A DNA stretch of 64,000 nucleotides, taken from the NCBI GenBank assembly GCA_007693325.1, contig REDW01000068.1, forward strand, positions 1-64,000, given 5' to 3'. This DNA is from Spirochaetaceae bacterium (GTDB taxonomy: Bacteria; Spirochaetota; Spirochaetia; DSM-27196; PWMO01). A program made the position numbers and the translations under genes. The notes beneath the pieces are model-generated. The model saw only the letters and a list, made by a program, of their open reading frames with translations, was not told where the DNA came from and searched no databases. Position 1 is the first letter of the stretch. Every line of letters starts with the position of its first letter. Positions 19,500-28,908 of this stretch are shown in pieces.

Positions 19500-21191
19500 T
19501 TGGCTAAGTCGAAGAAGAAGCGCCGCAGTCAACTCAGCAGATCCCCCGCCAGGCGCGCCGAGCCTGCGGCGAGCGTGATCAAAGACCAGCAGCGCAACCA
19601 GAATCGAACGGCGCTGGCTGACGTTGGCACCCAGATTGGCTTGCTGTTTCTGAGCGCACTGCTGTTTTCGCTGTCGCATCCCAATCTGTTATTCGATTGG
19701 GGGTTCTTTCCGTTAGGCTATATCGCCTTCGTTCCGGTCTTCATAGTTGTTCATCGCAGCAGTTGGCCCGGCACGGTGCTCTACGGGCTGCTGTACGGAT
19801 TTGTGGCCTACGCCACCCACAACTACTGGCTGCTTAACTTCCACCCGCTCTCGATCTTCATTGTACCGGTGATCTACGCGGCCTACTTCGCGGTGGTCTT
19901 CCCTCTGCTCAAGAGTGCCGATACGCTTTTCCCACGCTACGGATTCCTGGTTCAGCTGGCGATCTGGCTGGCCTGGGAGTATCTGCGTACGCAGGGCTTC
20001 CTGGGCTACGCCTACGGCATCTCGGGATACTCGCAGTACCTGGTTACTCCGCTTGTGCGGCTGTCGGCCTTGACCGGAGTCTGGGGGGTAAGCCTGCTTG
20101 TGCTGTTTCCTTCGGTGTTTCTCGGTAACGCACTCAAGGACGGATTGGCGGGATTCAGCGAGTTTGTACGATCGCGGCGCCTTGTCGCTGTCGGGTACGC
20201 AGTGCTGTTTGTGCTGGCGCTTGTGTACGGATTTGCCTCGCGCGTGGACTATAGTGACTCGCGTATGTGGCGCGTAGCGCTTGTGCAGCAGAACGTCGAT
20301 CCGTGGGAAGGCGGTGTTTCGGCGTATCGCGAGTCACTGGATATCCTGGTGCGGCAGAGCAGCATGGCGCTTGAAGAAGATCCCGAAATCGTCATCTGGA
20401 GCGAAACCTCGTTTGTGCCGTCGATAAACTACCACTCACGCTACCGCACCAATCCCGAGTCTTTTGCGTTGGTGCGCGAGGTGGTTGATTTCCTGGCTGC
20501 GCAGCCGGTTCCATTTGTGGTTGGCAACAGCGATGGCCGCATGGTGCGCAGCGCGGACGGCTCGCTGGAACGCGCAGACTACAACGCGGCTATCCTCTAC
20601 GCGGACGGGCAGGTGGTTGACACCTATCGCAAGATACATCTGGTGCCGTTCACTGAGCATTTTCCCTATCAGCGTAGCTTGCCGTGGTTGCATCGGCTGC
20701 TGGTTGAGAATGAAACCACGTTCTGGGAATCCGGTGACGAGTTCACGGTTTTTGAAGCCGGCGGGGTGAGCTTCTCAACGCCGATCTGCTTTGAAGACAC
20801 GTTTGGCTACCTGTCGCGCGCTTTCATTCGCGAAGGAGCCGAGGTCATTGTAAACCTCACCAACGACTCGTGGGCGCATTCGGTGGCGGCCGCCATGCAG
20901 CACATGGCAATGGCGGTGTTCCGTTCTGCCGAGAACAGCCGTTCGATGGTGCGCAGTACCAACGGTGGCATGACAACCATCATTGATCCCAACGGCCGGA
21001 TACTGGAGCTGTTTCCGCCGTTCATCGAGGGATATATGATCGGTGAGGTGCCGGTGTATAGCGGACGGCAAACCCTCTACACGCGCTGGGGAGACTGGTT
21101 TGCCTGGCTTTCAGTAGCGGCGGCTGCGGGCTTGTTGCTTTTCGGTGCTGCACGGGCGCTTGTTCGCCGTCGGCAAGGCAGCGCGGATTGA
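19500..21191 (+). CDS. lnt: Apolipoprotein N-acyltransferase (paralogue 1)
   Basis: Polytopic N-terminus; nitrilase-like domain with IWSETSF, YRKIHLVPFTEHFP, CFEDTFG (Glu/Lys/Cys triad positions). Confidence 0.93.
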   Translation: MAKSKKKRRSQLSRSPARRAEPAASVIKDQQRNQNRTALADVGTQIGLLFLSALLFSLSHPNLLFDWGFFPLGYIAFVPVFIVVHRSSWPGTVLYGLLYGFVAYATHNYWLLNFHPLSIFIVPVIYAAYFAVVFPLLKSADTLFPRYGFLVQLAIWLAWEYLRTQGFLGYAYGISGYSQYLVTPLVRLSALTGVWGVSLLVLFPSVFLGNALKDGLAGFSEFVRSRRLVAVGYAVLFVLALVYGFASRVDYSDSRMWRVALVQQNVDPWEGGVSAYRESLDILVRQSSMALEEDPEIVIWSETSFVPSINYHSRYRTNPESFALVREVVDFLAAQPVPFVVGNSDGRMVRSADGSLERADYNAAILYADGQVVDTYRKIHLVPFTEHFPYQRSLPWLHRLLVENETTFWESGDEFTVFEAGGVSFSTPICFEDTFGYLSRAFIREGAEVIVNLTNDSWAHSVAAAMQHMAMAVFRSAENSRSMVRSTNGGMTTIIDPNGRILELFPPFIEGYMIGEVPVYSGRQTLYTRWGDWFAWLSVAAAAGLLLFGAARALVRRRQGSAD

Positions 21192-21234
21192 CATTCACAC
21201 CCGGTTCTGCAAGAATATCTGCTTAGGAAGGAGC

Positions 21235-21978
21235 ATGGAGCACAAAGGCAAGATCCTCATCGTAGATGATGAACAGATCAACCTCGACTTTTTTGACGTA
21301 ATGCTGTCCAAGCTTGGCTTTGTCGTCGAGCGCGCCGAGGACGGCGAAGAAGCGCTTGAACGAGTCAAAGAGGGCAGGCCCGATCTGGTTATCCTGGACA
21401 ACATCATGCCCAAGCTCTCGGGGTGGGAAGTAACGCGGACCATCAAGCAGTCGCCCGAATACGCCGAGGTGAGCGATGTTCCTATCATCATGTTCTCGGC
21501 GATGGACGACATCCAGGACAAGATTGAGGGATTCGAGCTGGGCATCGAGGACTACATCACCAAGCCGTTCAACTTCTCAGAAGTTCTGGCGCGCATCAAA
21601 GCCGTATTGCGTGGCCGCGAGCTGACGCAGCAGGTGCTGCAGCGCGAACGGCGGATCGCTCTGGTAGAGTCGCTCAACAAGTCGCTGGTGTACTTCACCA
21701 GACACCTGAGGGAGCCGGTGCAGGAGATTATCACGGCCACCACCGAGCTTGACCACACAGATCCTGAGCAGGTGGGCCGATTTGTGGCGCTGGTGCGTAA
21801 CGAGATTGAGGCAACGCTTGCATCACTGGACGGTCTCGAAGACGAGGTCCGTGATCTGCAGAGCAAGGGTGACGAACTCAAGTCTCGCGAGGTGACGATG
21901 GAGATGCTCGAAGAGAAATACCAGAAACGCTTCGATCAGTATCACAAGAAGTTTCAGAGCGACGGGGTAGCGCATTGA
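21235..21978 (+). CDS. Response regulator, REC domain plus helical C-terminal extension
   Basis: ILIVDDEQINLDF, LVILDNIMPKLSGWEVTR, KPFNFSEVLARIKAVL; helical/coiled C-terminus, no DNA-binding domain. ATG 21235 after AGGAAGGAGC. Confidence 0.88.
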   Translation: MEHKGKILIVDDEQINLDFFDVMLSKLGFVVERAEDGEEALERVKEGRPDLVILDNIMPKLSGWEVTRTIKQSPEYAEVSDVPIIMFSAMDDIQDKIEGFELGIEDYITKPFNFSEVLARIKAVLRGRELTQQVLQRERRIALVESLNKSLVYFTRHLREPVQEIITATTELDHTDPEQVGRFVALVRNEIEATLASLDGLEDEVRDLQSKGDELKSREVTMEMLEEKYQKRFDQYHKKFQSDGVAH

Positions 21979-22196
21979 TCAGCGAGCAGAAGCGCCGGGT
22001 GCTCGATGCATTTGCAGCCGGTCGCAAGCACTACAAGCTGATGGAGTTTGAGTCGGCGCTGCAGCATTTTGAGTCAGCGCTGCAATTAGACCCGGCTGAC
22101 GGCCCCGCAAAGATATACGCGCAGCGCTGTCGGCATTACGTAGAGAACCCTCCGCCGGAAGACTGGGACGGAGTGTTCGTTATGACCACAAAGTAA
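21975..22196 (+). CDS. Short TPR-like protein
   Basis: AAGRKHYKLMEFESALQHFESALQLDPADGPAKIYAQRC; overlaps the preceding response regulator by 4 nt. Confidence 0.65.
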   Translation: MISEQKRRVLDAFAAGRKHYKLMEFESALQHFESALQLDPADGPAKIYAQRCRHYVENPPPEDWDGVFVMTTK

Positions 22197-22200
22197 GAGT

Positions 22201-22623
22201 ATGGCCAGGAAGAAGAATGACGAGGCGGTGCCGGCAATCCCGCGCACCGCAACCCGGCTGGGAAAGTCCTCGGTATTGAAAGGAACGTTGCGCTTCCGCG
22301 ATTCGGTGCGTGTTTGCGGCCGTATTGAAGGTCAGATCATCTCTGAGGGATTCCTCTATGTCGAAGACGGTGCAGAGATTCACGCCGATATCCGGGTGGG
22401 ATCTACTGTGGTTGCGGGGGTTGTGCACGGCAATATCCACGCCAGCGATTCGCTGGAGATGCTGCCCACCGGCAAGATCTACGGCAACGTCAAGGCAGCC
22501 AAGCTACGGATCGCCGACGGGGTGGTGTTTGAAGGCAAGTGCGAGATGATCAAGAACGCCAATACGGTTGACATTTTTTCAGCACCGGTCGATCAACTCA
22601 AGTCCTCGGTGCAGCGTGTTTGA
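22201..22623 (+). CDS. Bactofilin family protein (second paralogue)
   Basis: SSVLKGTLRFRDSVRVCGRIEGQIISEGFLYVEDGAEIHADIRVGSTVVAGVVHGNIHASDSLEMLPTGKIYGNV. Confidence 0.9.
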   Translation: MARKKNDEAVPAIPRTATRLGKSSVLKGTLRFRDSVRVCGRIEGQIISEGFLYVEDGAEIHADIRVGSTVVAGVVHGNIHASDSLEMLPTGKIYGNVKAAKLRIADGVVFEGKCEMIKNANTVDIFSAPVDQLKSSVQRV

Positions 22624-23833
22624 ATCGGCCTCTATTCTCTGTGTTGGCAATGAACTAACCGAAGGCACAACGCTCGATCGGCACGGACGCTACCTGTCGC
22701 GCACCCTCGGCGAGCTGGGAATACCGGTGCGCAAGATTGCCCTGATCCCCGATGAGCGGGACCTGTTTCTCAGCGAAGTCAAGGCGCTGATGCAGCAGAG
22801 CGGCCTGGTCATAGTAACCGGAGGGCTGGGACCAACTTCCGACGACCTCACGCGCGACGTTGTTGCCGCGGCGCTTGGCGCGGAACTCGAGTATCGCGAG
22901 GAGCTGTGGCAGGAACTGCAGGTGCGGTTTGGGGGGAGGCAAATTGCCGAGGCCAATCGGCGTCAGGCGTTCATCCCCGCCGGTAGCGTGGTGCTGAAGA
23001 ACATCGTGGGGACGGCGCCCGGATTCATGACGGACTGGGGCGGCGGCTGCGTGGTTGCTCTGCCCGGACCGCCTCGCGAGCTTTCTGCGATGGTGGATCA
23101 ATCGCTGCTGCCGCTGCTCAGACAGAGACTGGGAATACGTGTTGAGGCGGTGACGCGTGCAACCGCATTCCTGATTCCTGAGTCGGAGCTGGAAGAAGCG
23201 CTGGCAGCAGCGGCTTTCGACCAGGCGGTGTGGGGCACCCGTGTAGAAGAGTACCGCATAGCGTTTGCGCTGCGCGGCGGCACTGAGCAGGATCGGCTGG
23301 GAATGCTGGCGCGCGTGGTGCAGTTTTTCGATGGGTTCAGAATCCGCAGTGGTGAAGTAGACCCGGTAGCTTTGGTGTCCGATCGCCTGCGAGATCTCGG
23401 CCGGGTGCTGGTAACCGCGGAATCGTGCACTGGCGGCCTGGTTGCCAAACTGATTACCGATCTGCCGCGGAGCTCTGAAGTGCTGTGGGGCGGCGTGGTC
23501 TCCTACTGCGATACGGCCAAGAGCGGGATTCTGAGGGTGTCGCCCGCTACGCTCGGGGAACACGGTGCGGTATCGCGGCAGACCGTCGAAGCCATGGCGC
23601 GCGGAGCGTTGGCCATAAGCGACGGTCAGGCCAGCGTTGCGGTTGCCGTATCGGGTATAGCCGGACCGGGCGGTGGAACCGTGGAGAAACCGGTAGGTAC
23701 TGTCTGGATAGCGGTGTGTGGCGACACGCGAGCAGCGCTCACGCGCGCTATGCACTTCTACGGTTCGCGCGAGCAGGTGCGACGCCGGAGCGCGGTAGCG
23801 GCGCTGCTGCTGATAGAGGATTACTTGACATAA
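22616..23833 (+). CDS. cinA: CinA family protein (competence/damage-inducible; nicotinamide-nucleotide amidase C-terminal domain)
   Basis: ILCVGNELTEGTTLDRHGRYLSRTL, IVTGGLGPTSDDLTRDV, TAESCTGGLVAKLITDLPRSSEVLWGGVVSYCDTAK, VSGIAGPGGGTVEKPVGTVWIAV. GTG start 22616. Confidence 0.93.
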   Translation: MFESASILCVGNELTEGTTLDRHGRYLSRTLGELGIPVRKIALIPDERDLFLSEVKALMQQSGLVIVTGGLGPTSDDLTRDVVAAALGAELEYREELWQELQVRFGGRQIAEANRRQAFIPAGSVVLKNIVGTAPGFMTDWGGGCVVALPGPPRELSAMVDQSLLPLLRQRLGIRVEAVTRATAFLIPESELEEALAAAAFDQAVWGTRVEEYRIAFALRGGTEQDRLGMLARVVQFFDGFRIRSGEVDPVALVSDRLRDLGRVLVTAESCTGGLVAKLITDLPRSSEVLWGGVVSYCDTAKSGILRVSPATLGEHGAVSRQTVEAMARGALAISDGQASVAVAVSGIAGPGGGTVEKPVGTVWIAVCGDTRAALTRAMHFYGSREQVRRRSAVAALLLIEDYLT

Positions 23834-23854
23834 GCGCGCGAACGGGACTATAGT
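23825..23854 (+). promoter_or_regulatory. Putative sigma70 promoter for rho, -35 overlapping the end of cinA
   Basis: TTGACA (23825-23830), 18-bp spacer, TATAGT (23849-23854). Confidence 0.55.
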
Positions 23855-24011
23855 TAAAGGACCCTCACGGGTTTTTCCGTCGTGTCCCAAAACAGAGCTT
23901 CGATACAATGCATATCAGACGAACAGTTACAGTTACGGCCTTGCGTGATCGCGCAGGAACGCGGTTGTAAATCTATACGGTAACCACGGCAAACGACCTT
24001 GGAGTATCTTC

Positions 24012-25664
24012 ATGGCTATCATTCGTAAGAAATGGTCGAATCACTCAGATGACGGAGGATCGTCGACAAACGAGACTTCGCAATCTGAGCTTGAACTGCA
24101 GGACAAGATGACAGAGGAAACCGATACTCAATCGGACGCGGCGCAGGCCGACGGCGGCGCAGAACGGCGCGAAACCAGGAAGAAGCGGGTTCGCGTCTCA
24201 ATCGCCAAAGACCCTGAGGCCGCCAGGCACGGCAGTAACGGCTCGCCGCGCGACGAACAGGCCGACACCTCTGAGGAAGTTGATGAGCAGCGCGACTCAC
24301 AGGGGCAGGAGTCCGGCAGACGGCGCGGCAAGAAACGCGGTCAGGCTGAGATGCGCTCGTCGCGTCGCCCCGATAACGGCGGCGAGGACAAGAGCCTCAG
24401 CATCAACGATCTGACCTACATGAACATGAAGGAACTGCGCAAGTTTGCAGCCAAGATCGGGATCAGTCAGGAGAACCTGCTGGCACTCAAGAAGCAGGAG
24501 GTGATCTTCGCCATCCTGAAAGCGCACACCGAGCGTAACGGCAGCATCTACGCCTACGGTTCGCTGGAGATTCTGCCCGACGGCTACGGGTTTCTGCGTT
24601 CACCGCAGAACTCCTATCTGCCTGGATCTGACGATATCTATATCTCTCCGTCCCAGATACGCTTGTTCAACCTCAAGACCGGCGATACCGTGTACGGTCA
24701 GATACGTCCTCCAAAGGAAGGTGAACGGTTCTTTGCGATGTTGCGCGTTGAGACGGTCAACTTTGACAATCCCACGGTGGCGCAGACCCGTATCCCGTTT
24801 GACAACCTGACTCCGCTCTATCCCGATCAGCGCCTGAACATGGAGATGATCAGTGGCGAGCCCTCAACGCGCATGATCAACCTGTTCTGCCCGATCGGTA
24901 AGGGGCAGCGTGGCCTGATTGTCTCTCCGCCGCGCACCGGAAAGACCGTCCTGCTGCAGCGTATCGCCAACGCGATTACCGAGAACCATCCCGAAGTCTA
25001 CATGATTGTGCTGCTGATCGATGAGCGCCCCGAAGAGGTGACCGATATGCAACGCAACGTCAAGGCCGAGGTTGTCTCCTCCACCTTTGACGAACAGGCT
25101 ACGCGCCATGTACAGGTTGCAGAGATGGTTCTGGAAAAAGCGCGCAGGCTGGTGGAGCATCGCAAGGATGTGGTTATTCTGCTGGACTCAATCACCAGAC
25201 TGGCACGGGCCTACAATCAGACGGTGCCAACATCGGGCAAGATACTCTCCGGTGGTGTGGACTCCAACGCACTGCACAAGCCCAAGCGCTTCTTCGGTGC
25301 CGCACGCAACATCGAAGACGGCGGTAGCCTGACAATCGTGGCTACTGCGCTTATTGAAACCGGCAGCCGTATGGACGAGGTCATCTTTGAAGAGTTCAAG
25401 GGCACGGGTAATATGGAGATCAACCTGGATCGACGCCTGGCAGACCGCCGGCTCTATCCGGCTATCAACATCAAGAAATCGGGCACGCGTCGTGAAGACC
25501 TGCTTCTGACTGAGGAAGAGCTGCAGAAGATGTGGGTGCTGCGCAAGGTCATAAACCCGATGGATGATGTCGAGGTGATCGAGCTGCTCCTTGACAGGAT
25601 GACAAAAACCAAGAACAATGAGAGCTTCCTGCGGTCGATGAACACGTCATCGGTTGCGGACTAG
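24012..25664 (+). CDS. rho: Transcription termination factor Rho with acidic/basic low-complexity N-terminal extension
   Basis: [105 protein letters not shown]. Confidence 0.98.
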   Translation: MAIIRKKWSNHSDDGGSSTNETSQSELELQDKMTEETDTQSDAAQADGGAERRETRKKRVRVSIAKDPEAARHGSNGSPRDEQADTSEEVDEQRDSQGQESGRRRGKKRGQAEMRSSRRPDNGGEDKSLSINDLTYMNMKELRKFAAKIGISQENLLALKKQEVIFAILKAHTERNGSIYAYGSLEILPDGYGFLRSPQNSYLPGSDDIYISPSQIRLFNLKTGDTVYGQIRPPKEGERFFAMLRVETVNFDNPTVAQTRIPFDNLTPLYPDQRLNMEMISGEPSTRMINLFCPIGKGQRGLIVSPPRTGKTVLLQRIANAITENHPEVYMIVLLIDERPEEVTDMQRNVKAEVVSSTFDEQATRHVQVAEMVLEKARRLVEHRKDVVILLDSITRLARAYNQTVPTSGKILSGGVDSNALHKPKRFFGAARNIEDGGSLTIVATALIETGSRMDEVIFEEFKGTGNMEINLDRRLADRRLYPAINIKKSGTRREDLLLTEEELQKMWVLRKVINPMDDVEVIELLLDRMTKTKNNESFLRSMNTSSVAD

Positions 25665-25685
25665 CGAGCCCGGAGGATTTTTGCA

Positions 25686-25934
25686 GTGAAACAGGATATT
25701 CATCCGCAGTACCAGACCGTTGTTTTTCGCGATACTGCGTCCGGAAAACTCTTTCTGAGTAGATCGACAACTTCCAGCAAGCAGACCGTCAAATATGAAG
25801 ATGGTAACGAGTACCCGGTTGTAGACGTTGAGATTTCGAGCGCATCGCACCCGTTCTTCACCGGGAAACAGCAACTGGTGGATACCGCCGGACGCGTTGA
25901 ACGCTTCAAGCGCAAGTACAACATCAAGAGCTGA
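25686..25934 (+). CDS. rpmE: 50S ribosomal protein L31 type B
   Basis: [78 protein letters not shown]; lacks zinc Cys. Confidence 0.95.
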   Translation: MKQDIHPQYQTVVFRDTASGKLFLSRSTTSSKQTVKYEDGNEYPVVDVEISSASHPFFTGKQQLVDTAGRVERFKRKYNIKS

Positions 25935-25988
25935 GCCAGCCGCTGCGCTGACGCAGAGCTGCACGCGCCGACGCAACCGCACGCCGGG

Positions 25989-26014
25989 AACCCCGCCTCA
26001 GAGCGGGGTTTTCC
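25989..26014. terminator. Rho-independent terminator between rpmE (+) and lnt2 (-)
   Basis: AACCCCGC-CTCAGA-GCGGGGTT, 8-bp perfect stem followed by TT; the leading A's could let it act on either strand. Overlaps the lnt2 stop codon. Confidence 0.8.
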
Positions 26015-27659
26015 TGTCTATGCGGGCGCGCTGGGAACCGACTCGCTGCAGATAACCGTCGCGGCGGGCCTGCGCAACAACCAGCACCAGCCACAACGCC
26101 AGCATTGCCTGCGGCAGGTAGTCGCCCCAGACGGTGTAGACCGTCAAGTGGTGTTCGCGGTAGACCGGAACGTCGAAGGTGAGAGTTGCCTGCTCGAACA
26201 TCGGCAGTTGGGCGATGACACGGCCGTGTGCATCTATCACACTGGTCAAGCCGGAGTTGGTAGATCGCACCAGCGTGCGCCGAGTCTCCACCGGTCGAAA
26301 CCGCGCAGCCACGAAGTGCTGGTACTGTGCCGAGTTAGTGGCAGACCATGAATTGTCGGTGAGGTTCACCAGCAGATCGGCTCCGGACAGCACAAAACCG
26401 CGTATCAGGTAGGCAAAGGCGTCCTCGAAACAGATCGGGGTTCCAAATTTGAGCGTTTGCCCGCCGGTATCGGAACCAGTATCGGGAAGCTCGAATATGC
26501 GGTAATCAGGCGCTACACTCCAGACACCGTATAGTCCAACGGTCTGCTGGAAGAAGTGGCGTACCAGGGCGGCATCCCAGAAGGGAATGCTCTCGGCAAA
26601 TGGAACCAGATGTTGTTTGCCGTAGTACTGCACCAGTTCGGCGTCGCTGTCGATCATGATCGCTGCGTTGTAGACGTCCCAGTTCTGCGGATCGGCAACG
26701 TAGGGGGCACCGGTCAGTAAGGGAACGCCGAGATCGCGGATGAAACGTTCGAAGGGGTAGTCGGGCGGGTTTGTTGCAAAGAATTGCCGGTTTTCCGGGT
26801 ACGGGCGCCGCAGCGAAGTCTCGCTCCACACCACCAGGTCAACAGCACTGTCGCCGGCGGCATCGACAGCGCGGCGGCTGAGCGCCTGCGCGCGACGCAG
26901 CGCGTCCTGCTCACGTCCTCGCTGCCAGGCATCGATATTCTGCTGTACCAGCACCATGCGGGCAGTGCCAACCTGCGCTATCGGTGTACGCAGCCTTACG
27001 ATGCCGTAGCCCAGCATGAGCGCTACAATTGCGCACAGCCACAGTAACTGGCGCAGCATCTCGCCGGTTGGCCGCGGCCCGATCTCAGACGGACGGGAGC
27101 CTGCGGTGCGGCTGCTCTGCAGTGCCGGTAGCATCTGTTCGGCAACCAGCGCGTTGAACGCGGCAAACACAAACGAGAGCGCCCACACGCCGGTGATGTC
27201 CACGTGTTGAATAAGCGTCAGACTACGCGCTGCAGGGTAGGAGATGAGTCCCCACGGGTAGGCCAGGAATCCGATCGACTTAAGGTACTCGTAGGCGGCC
27301 CAGACGGCGGCTACCGACAGGGCGCGCCAGACCCGCGGGTTCTGCCACGCGCGTTTGAGAATCGGTCCCAGCAGCGAGTGATAGATAGCGTAGCCGAGGG
27401 TGACTCCGCCGATAGTCCAGACCGAAAAATCGCCGAAGTACATCAGCCAGTAGTTGGATAGCAGCGTCGAGAGAGTGCCAAACAGGACACCGATCCATCG
27501 GGCTTCACGGTAGCTGTCGGCAGCAGCCAGAGCGGCAAAGTAGCCGGACAGCGCAACCAGAGCCAGCAATATGCTGCCCTCGGCGAGCAGCTCGTTGGGT
27601 ACCGCCAGGGCGTAGACGACAGCGGCGCTGCCTGTCAGAAGCAATCTGCGTTTTCTCAC
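25998..27659 (-). CDS. lnt: Apolipoprotein N-acyltransferase (paralogue 2)
   Basis: VVWSETSLRRPYP, YGKQHLVPFAESIP, CFEDAFAYLIRG, VNLTDNSWSATNSAQYQHFVAARFRPVETRR. Likely GTG start 27659 (VRKRRLLLTGS). Confidence 0.9.
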   Translation of the reverse strand: MRKRRLLLTGSAAVVYALAVPNELLAEGSILLALVALSGYFAALAAADSYREARWIGVLFGTLSTLLSNYWLMYFGDFSVWTIGGVTLGYAIYHSLLGPILKRAWQNPRVWRALSVAAVWAAYEYLKSIGFLAYPWGLISYPAARSLTLIQHVDITGVWALSFVFAAFNALVAEQMLPALQSSRTAGSRPSEIGPRPTGEMLRQLLWLCAIVALMLGYGIVRLRTPIAQVGTARMVLVQQNIDAWQRGREQDALRRAQALSRRAVDAAGDSAVDLVVWSETSLRRPYPENRQFFATNPPDYPFERFIRDLGVPLLTGAPYVADPQNWDVYNAAIMIDSDAELVQYYGKQHLVPFAESIPFWDAALVRHFFQQTVGLYGVWSVAPDYRIFELPDTGSDTGGQTLKFGTPICFEDAFAYLIRGFVLSGADLLVNLTDNSWSATNSAQYQHFVAARFRPVETRRTLVRSTNSGLTSVIDAHGRVIAQLPMFEQATLTFDVPVYREHHLTVYTVWGDYLPQAMLALWLVLVVAQARRDGYLQRVGSQRARIDRKTPL

Positions 27660-27690
27660 GCCTGCGAGGGTACTCGAATTTACGACTTTG

Positions 27691-27719
27691 TTGAATAGTT
27701 GCGCTGAATCCGGTAGAAT
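27691..27719 (+). promoter_or_regulatory. Putative sigma70 promoter for the galK-like gene
   Basis: TTGAAT (27691-27696), 17-bp spacer, TAGAAT (27714-27719). Confidence 0.5.
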
Positions 27720-27756
27720 ACTGGCGTTAGGTAGATACCGCAGGGGGCCCCGCACG

Positions 27757-28908
27757 ATGACAGTTGTGAGCACTCACCACAGGGCAGAGTTTGATTCTGT
27801 CCCTGAAATAGTCGTGTCGGCACCGGGCACGGTCAACCTCATGGGGGCTCATACCGAGGAATCAGAAGGGATGGTGCTGCAGGTCGGCCTGAATCGGCGC
27901 ATGTTTGTGGCTCTTTCGCGGCGTAAGGACCAGTCGTTGCGATTTTTTGCCGCCGATTACGGTGAACGCAAGCGCACCACTATCAGCGGGCTGCGCTACA
28001 AACGCGAGGATCGCTGGGCCAACCTGGTCAAGGGGGTTATCGCGCAACTGCTGCAGCGGCAGGCAGCAGTACCGGGGATCAACACAACTATCTGTGGCGA
28101 CGTTCCCAGTGGCATCGGGCTGGCCTCTTCGGCGGCCATCACTACTGCGGCTGTGACCGCGCTCGATGCCTTGCTGGAGCTGGGTCTTTCCGCCGCGGAG
28201 CGCATCGAGATATCGGTTGCCGCCGAGCGCGATTTCATCGGTCGAACGGTAGGCACCAGCGAGTGCGTAACAGCGCAGCACGCTGAGCCCGGTACTGCAT
28301 TGTCAATTGATACCCGCAGCGGTAGATTTGTTCCGGTAGGCCTGGATCTGTCCGGCATCAGTCTGGTGGTAACCGATTCCCGAGTACCGATATCGCCGGC
28401 GCGCGCCGAGTACGACGAGCGGCTGGCCGACTGCCGCACCTGTGTCGATGTACTGCAGGAGCGCAAGGCCGGCCGTGCGTTGCGCGACTTCACGCTCGAT
28501 GATCTGGACGCGGTAATGGGTATAGTACCGGAAACCGCACGACGCCGCTGTTTGCACGTTGTGCACGAAAACCAGCGTGTGAAAGAAATTGTCAAGGCGT
28601 TGCGCAAACGAGACTATCACGCCGCCGGCCGCCTGTTGACCCGCTCGCACGTCAGCCTGCGGGACTTATACGAGGTCTCGTGTCCCGAGATCGACTGGCT
28701 GGTCAAGCGATCGGTGGAGACCCGCGGCGTGCTCGGCATACGCATCACGGGCAACGGGTTCGGCGGCTGCGCGATAGCGCTTGTTGAAGACAGCGCCATC
28801 GATGCATACTACAGCAGACTGGACGAATACGAGCGTATTTTTGGCTTTCACCCCGATGCTTTTGTGTGTCGGGCGAGCGCGGGGGTACGCGTTGAGGATA
28901 ACGCATGA
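27757..28908 (+). CDS. Galactokinase-like GHMP kinase with altered sugar-binding/catalytic residues
   Basis: Full-length GalK-like colinearity: SAPGTVNLMGAHTEESEGMVL, DVPSGIGLASSAAIT, GTSECVTAQHAEPGTALSIDTR, ITGNGFGGCAIALV. Confidence 0.85.
   Translation: MTVVSTHHRAEFDSVPEIVVSAPGTVNLMGAHTEESEGMVLQVGLNRRMFVALSRRKDQSLRFFAADYGERKRTTISGLRYKREDRWANLVKGVIAQLLQRQAAVPGINTTICGDVPSGIGLASSAAITTAAVTALDALLELGLSAAERIEISVAAERDFIGRTVGTSECVTAQHAEPGTALSIDTRSGRFVPVGLDLSGISLVVTDSRVPISPARAEYDERLADCRTCVDVLQERKAGRALRDFTLDDLDAVMGIVPETARRRCLHVVHENQRVKEIVKALRKRDYHAAGRLLTRSHVSLRDLYEVSCPEIDWLVKRSVETRGVLGIRITGNGFGGCAIALVEDSAIDAYYSRLDEYERIFGFHPDAFVCRASAGVRVEDNA

Noticed and set aside
22655-23908. 417-aa minus-strand ORF antisense to cinA
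   Set aside because: Antisense shadow ORF; cinA motifs are complete on the other strand.
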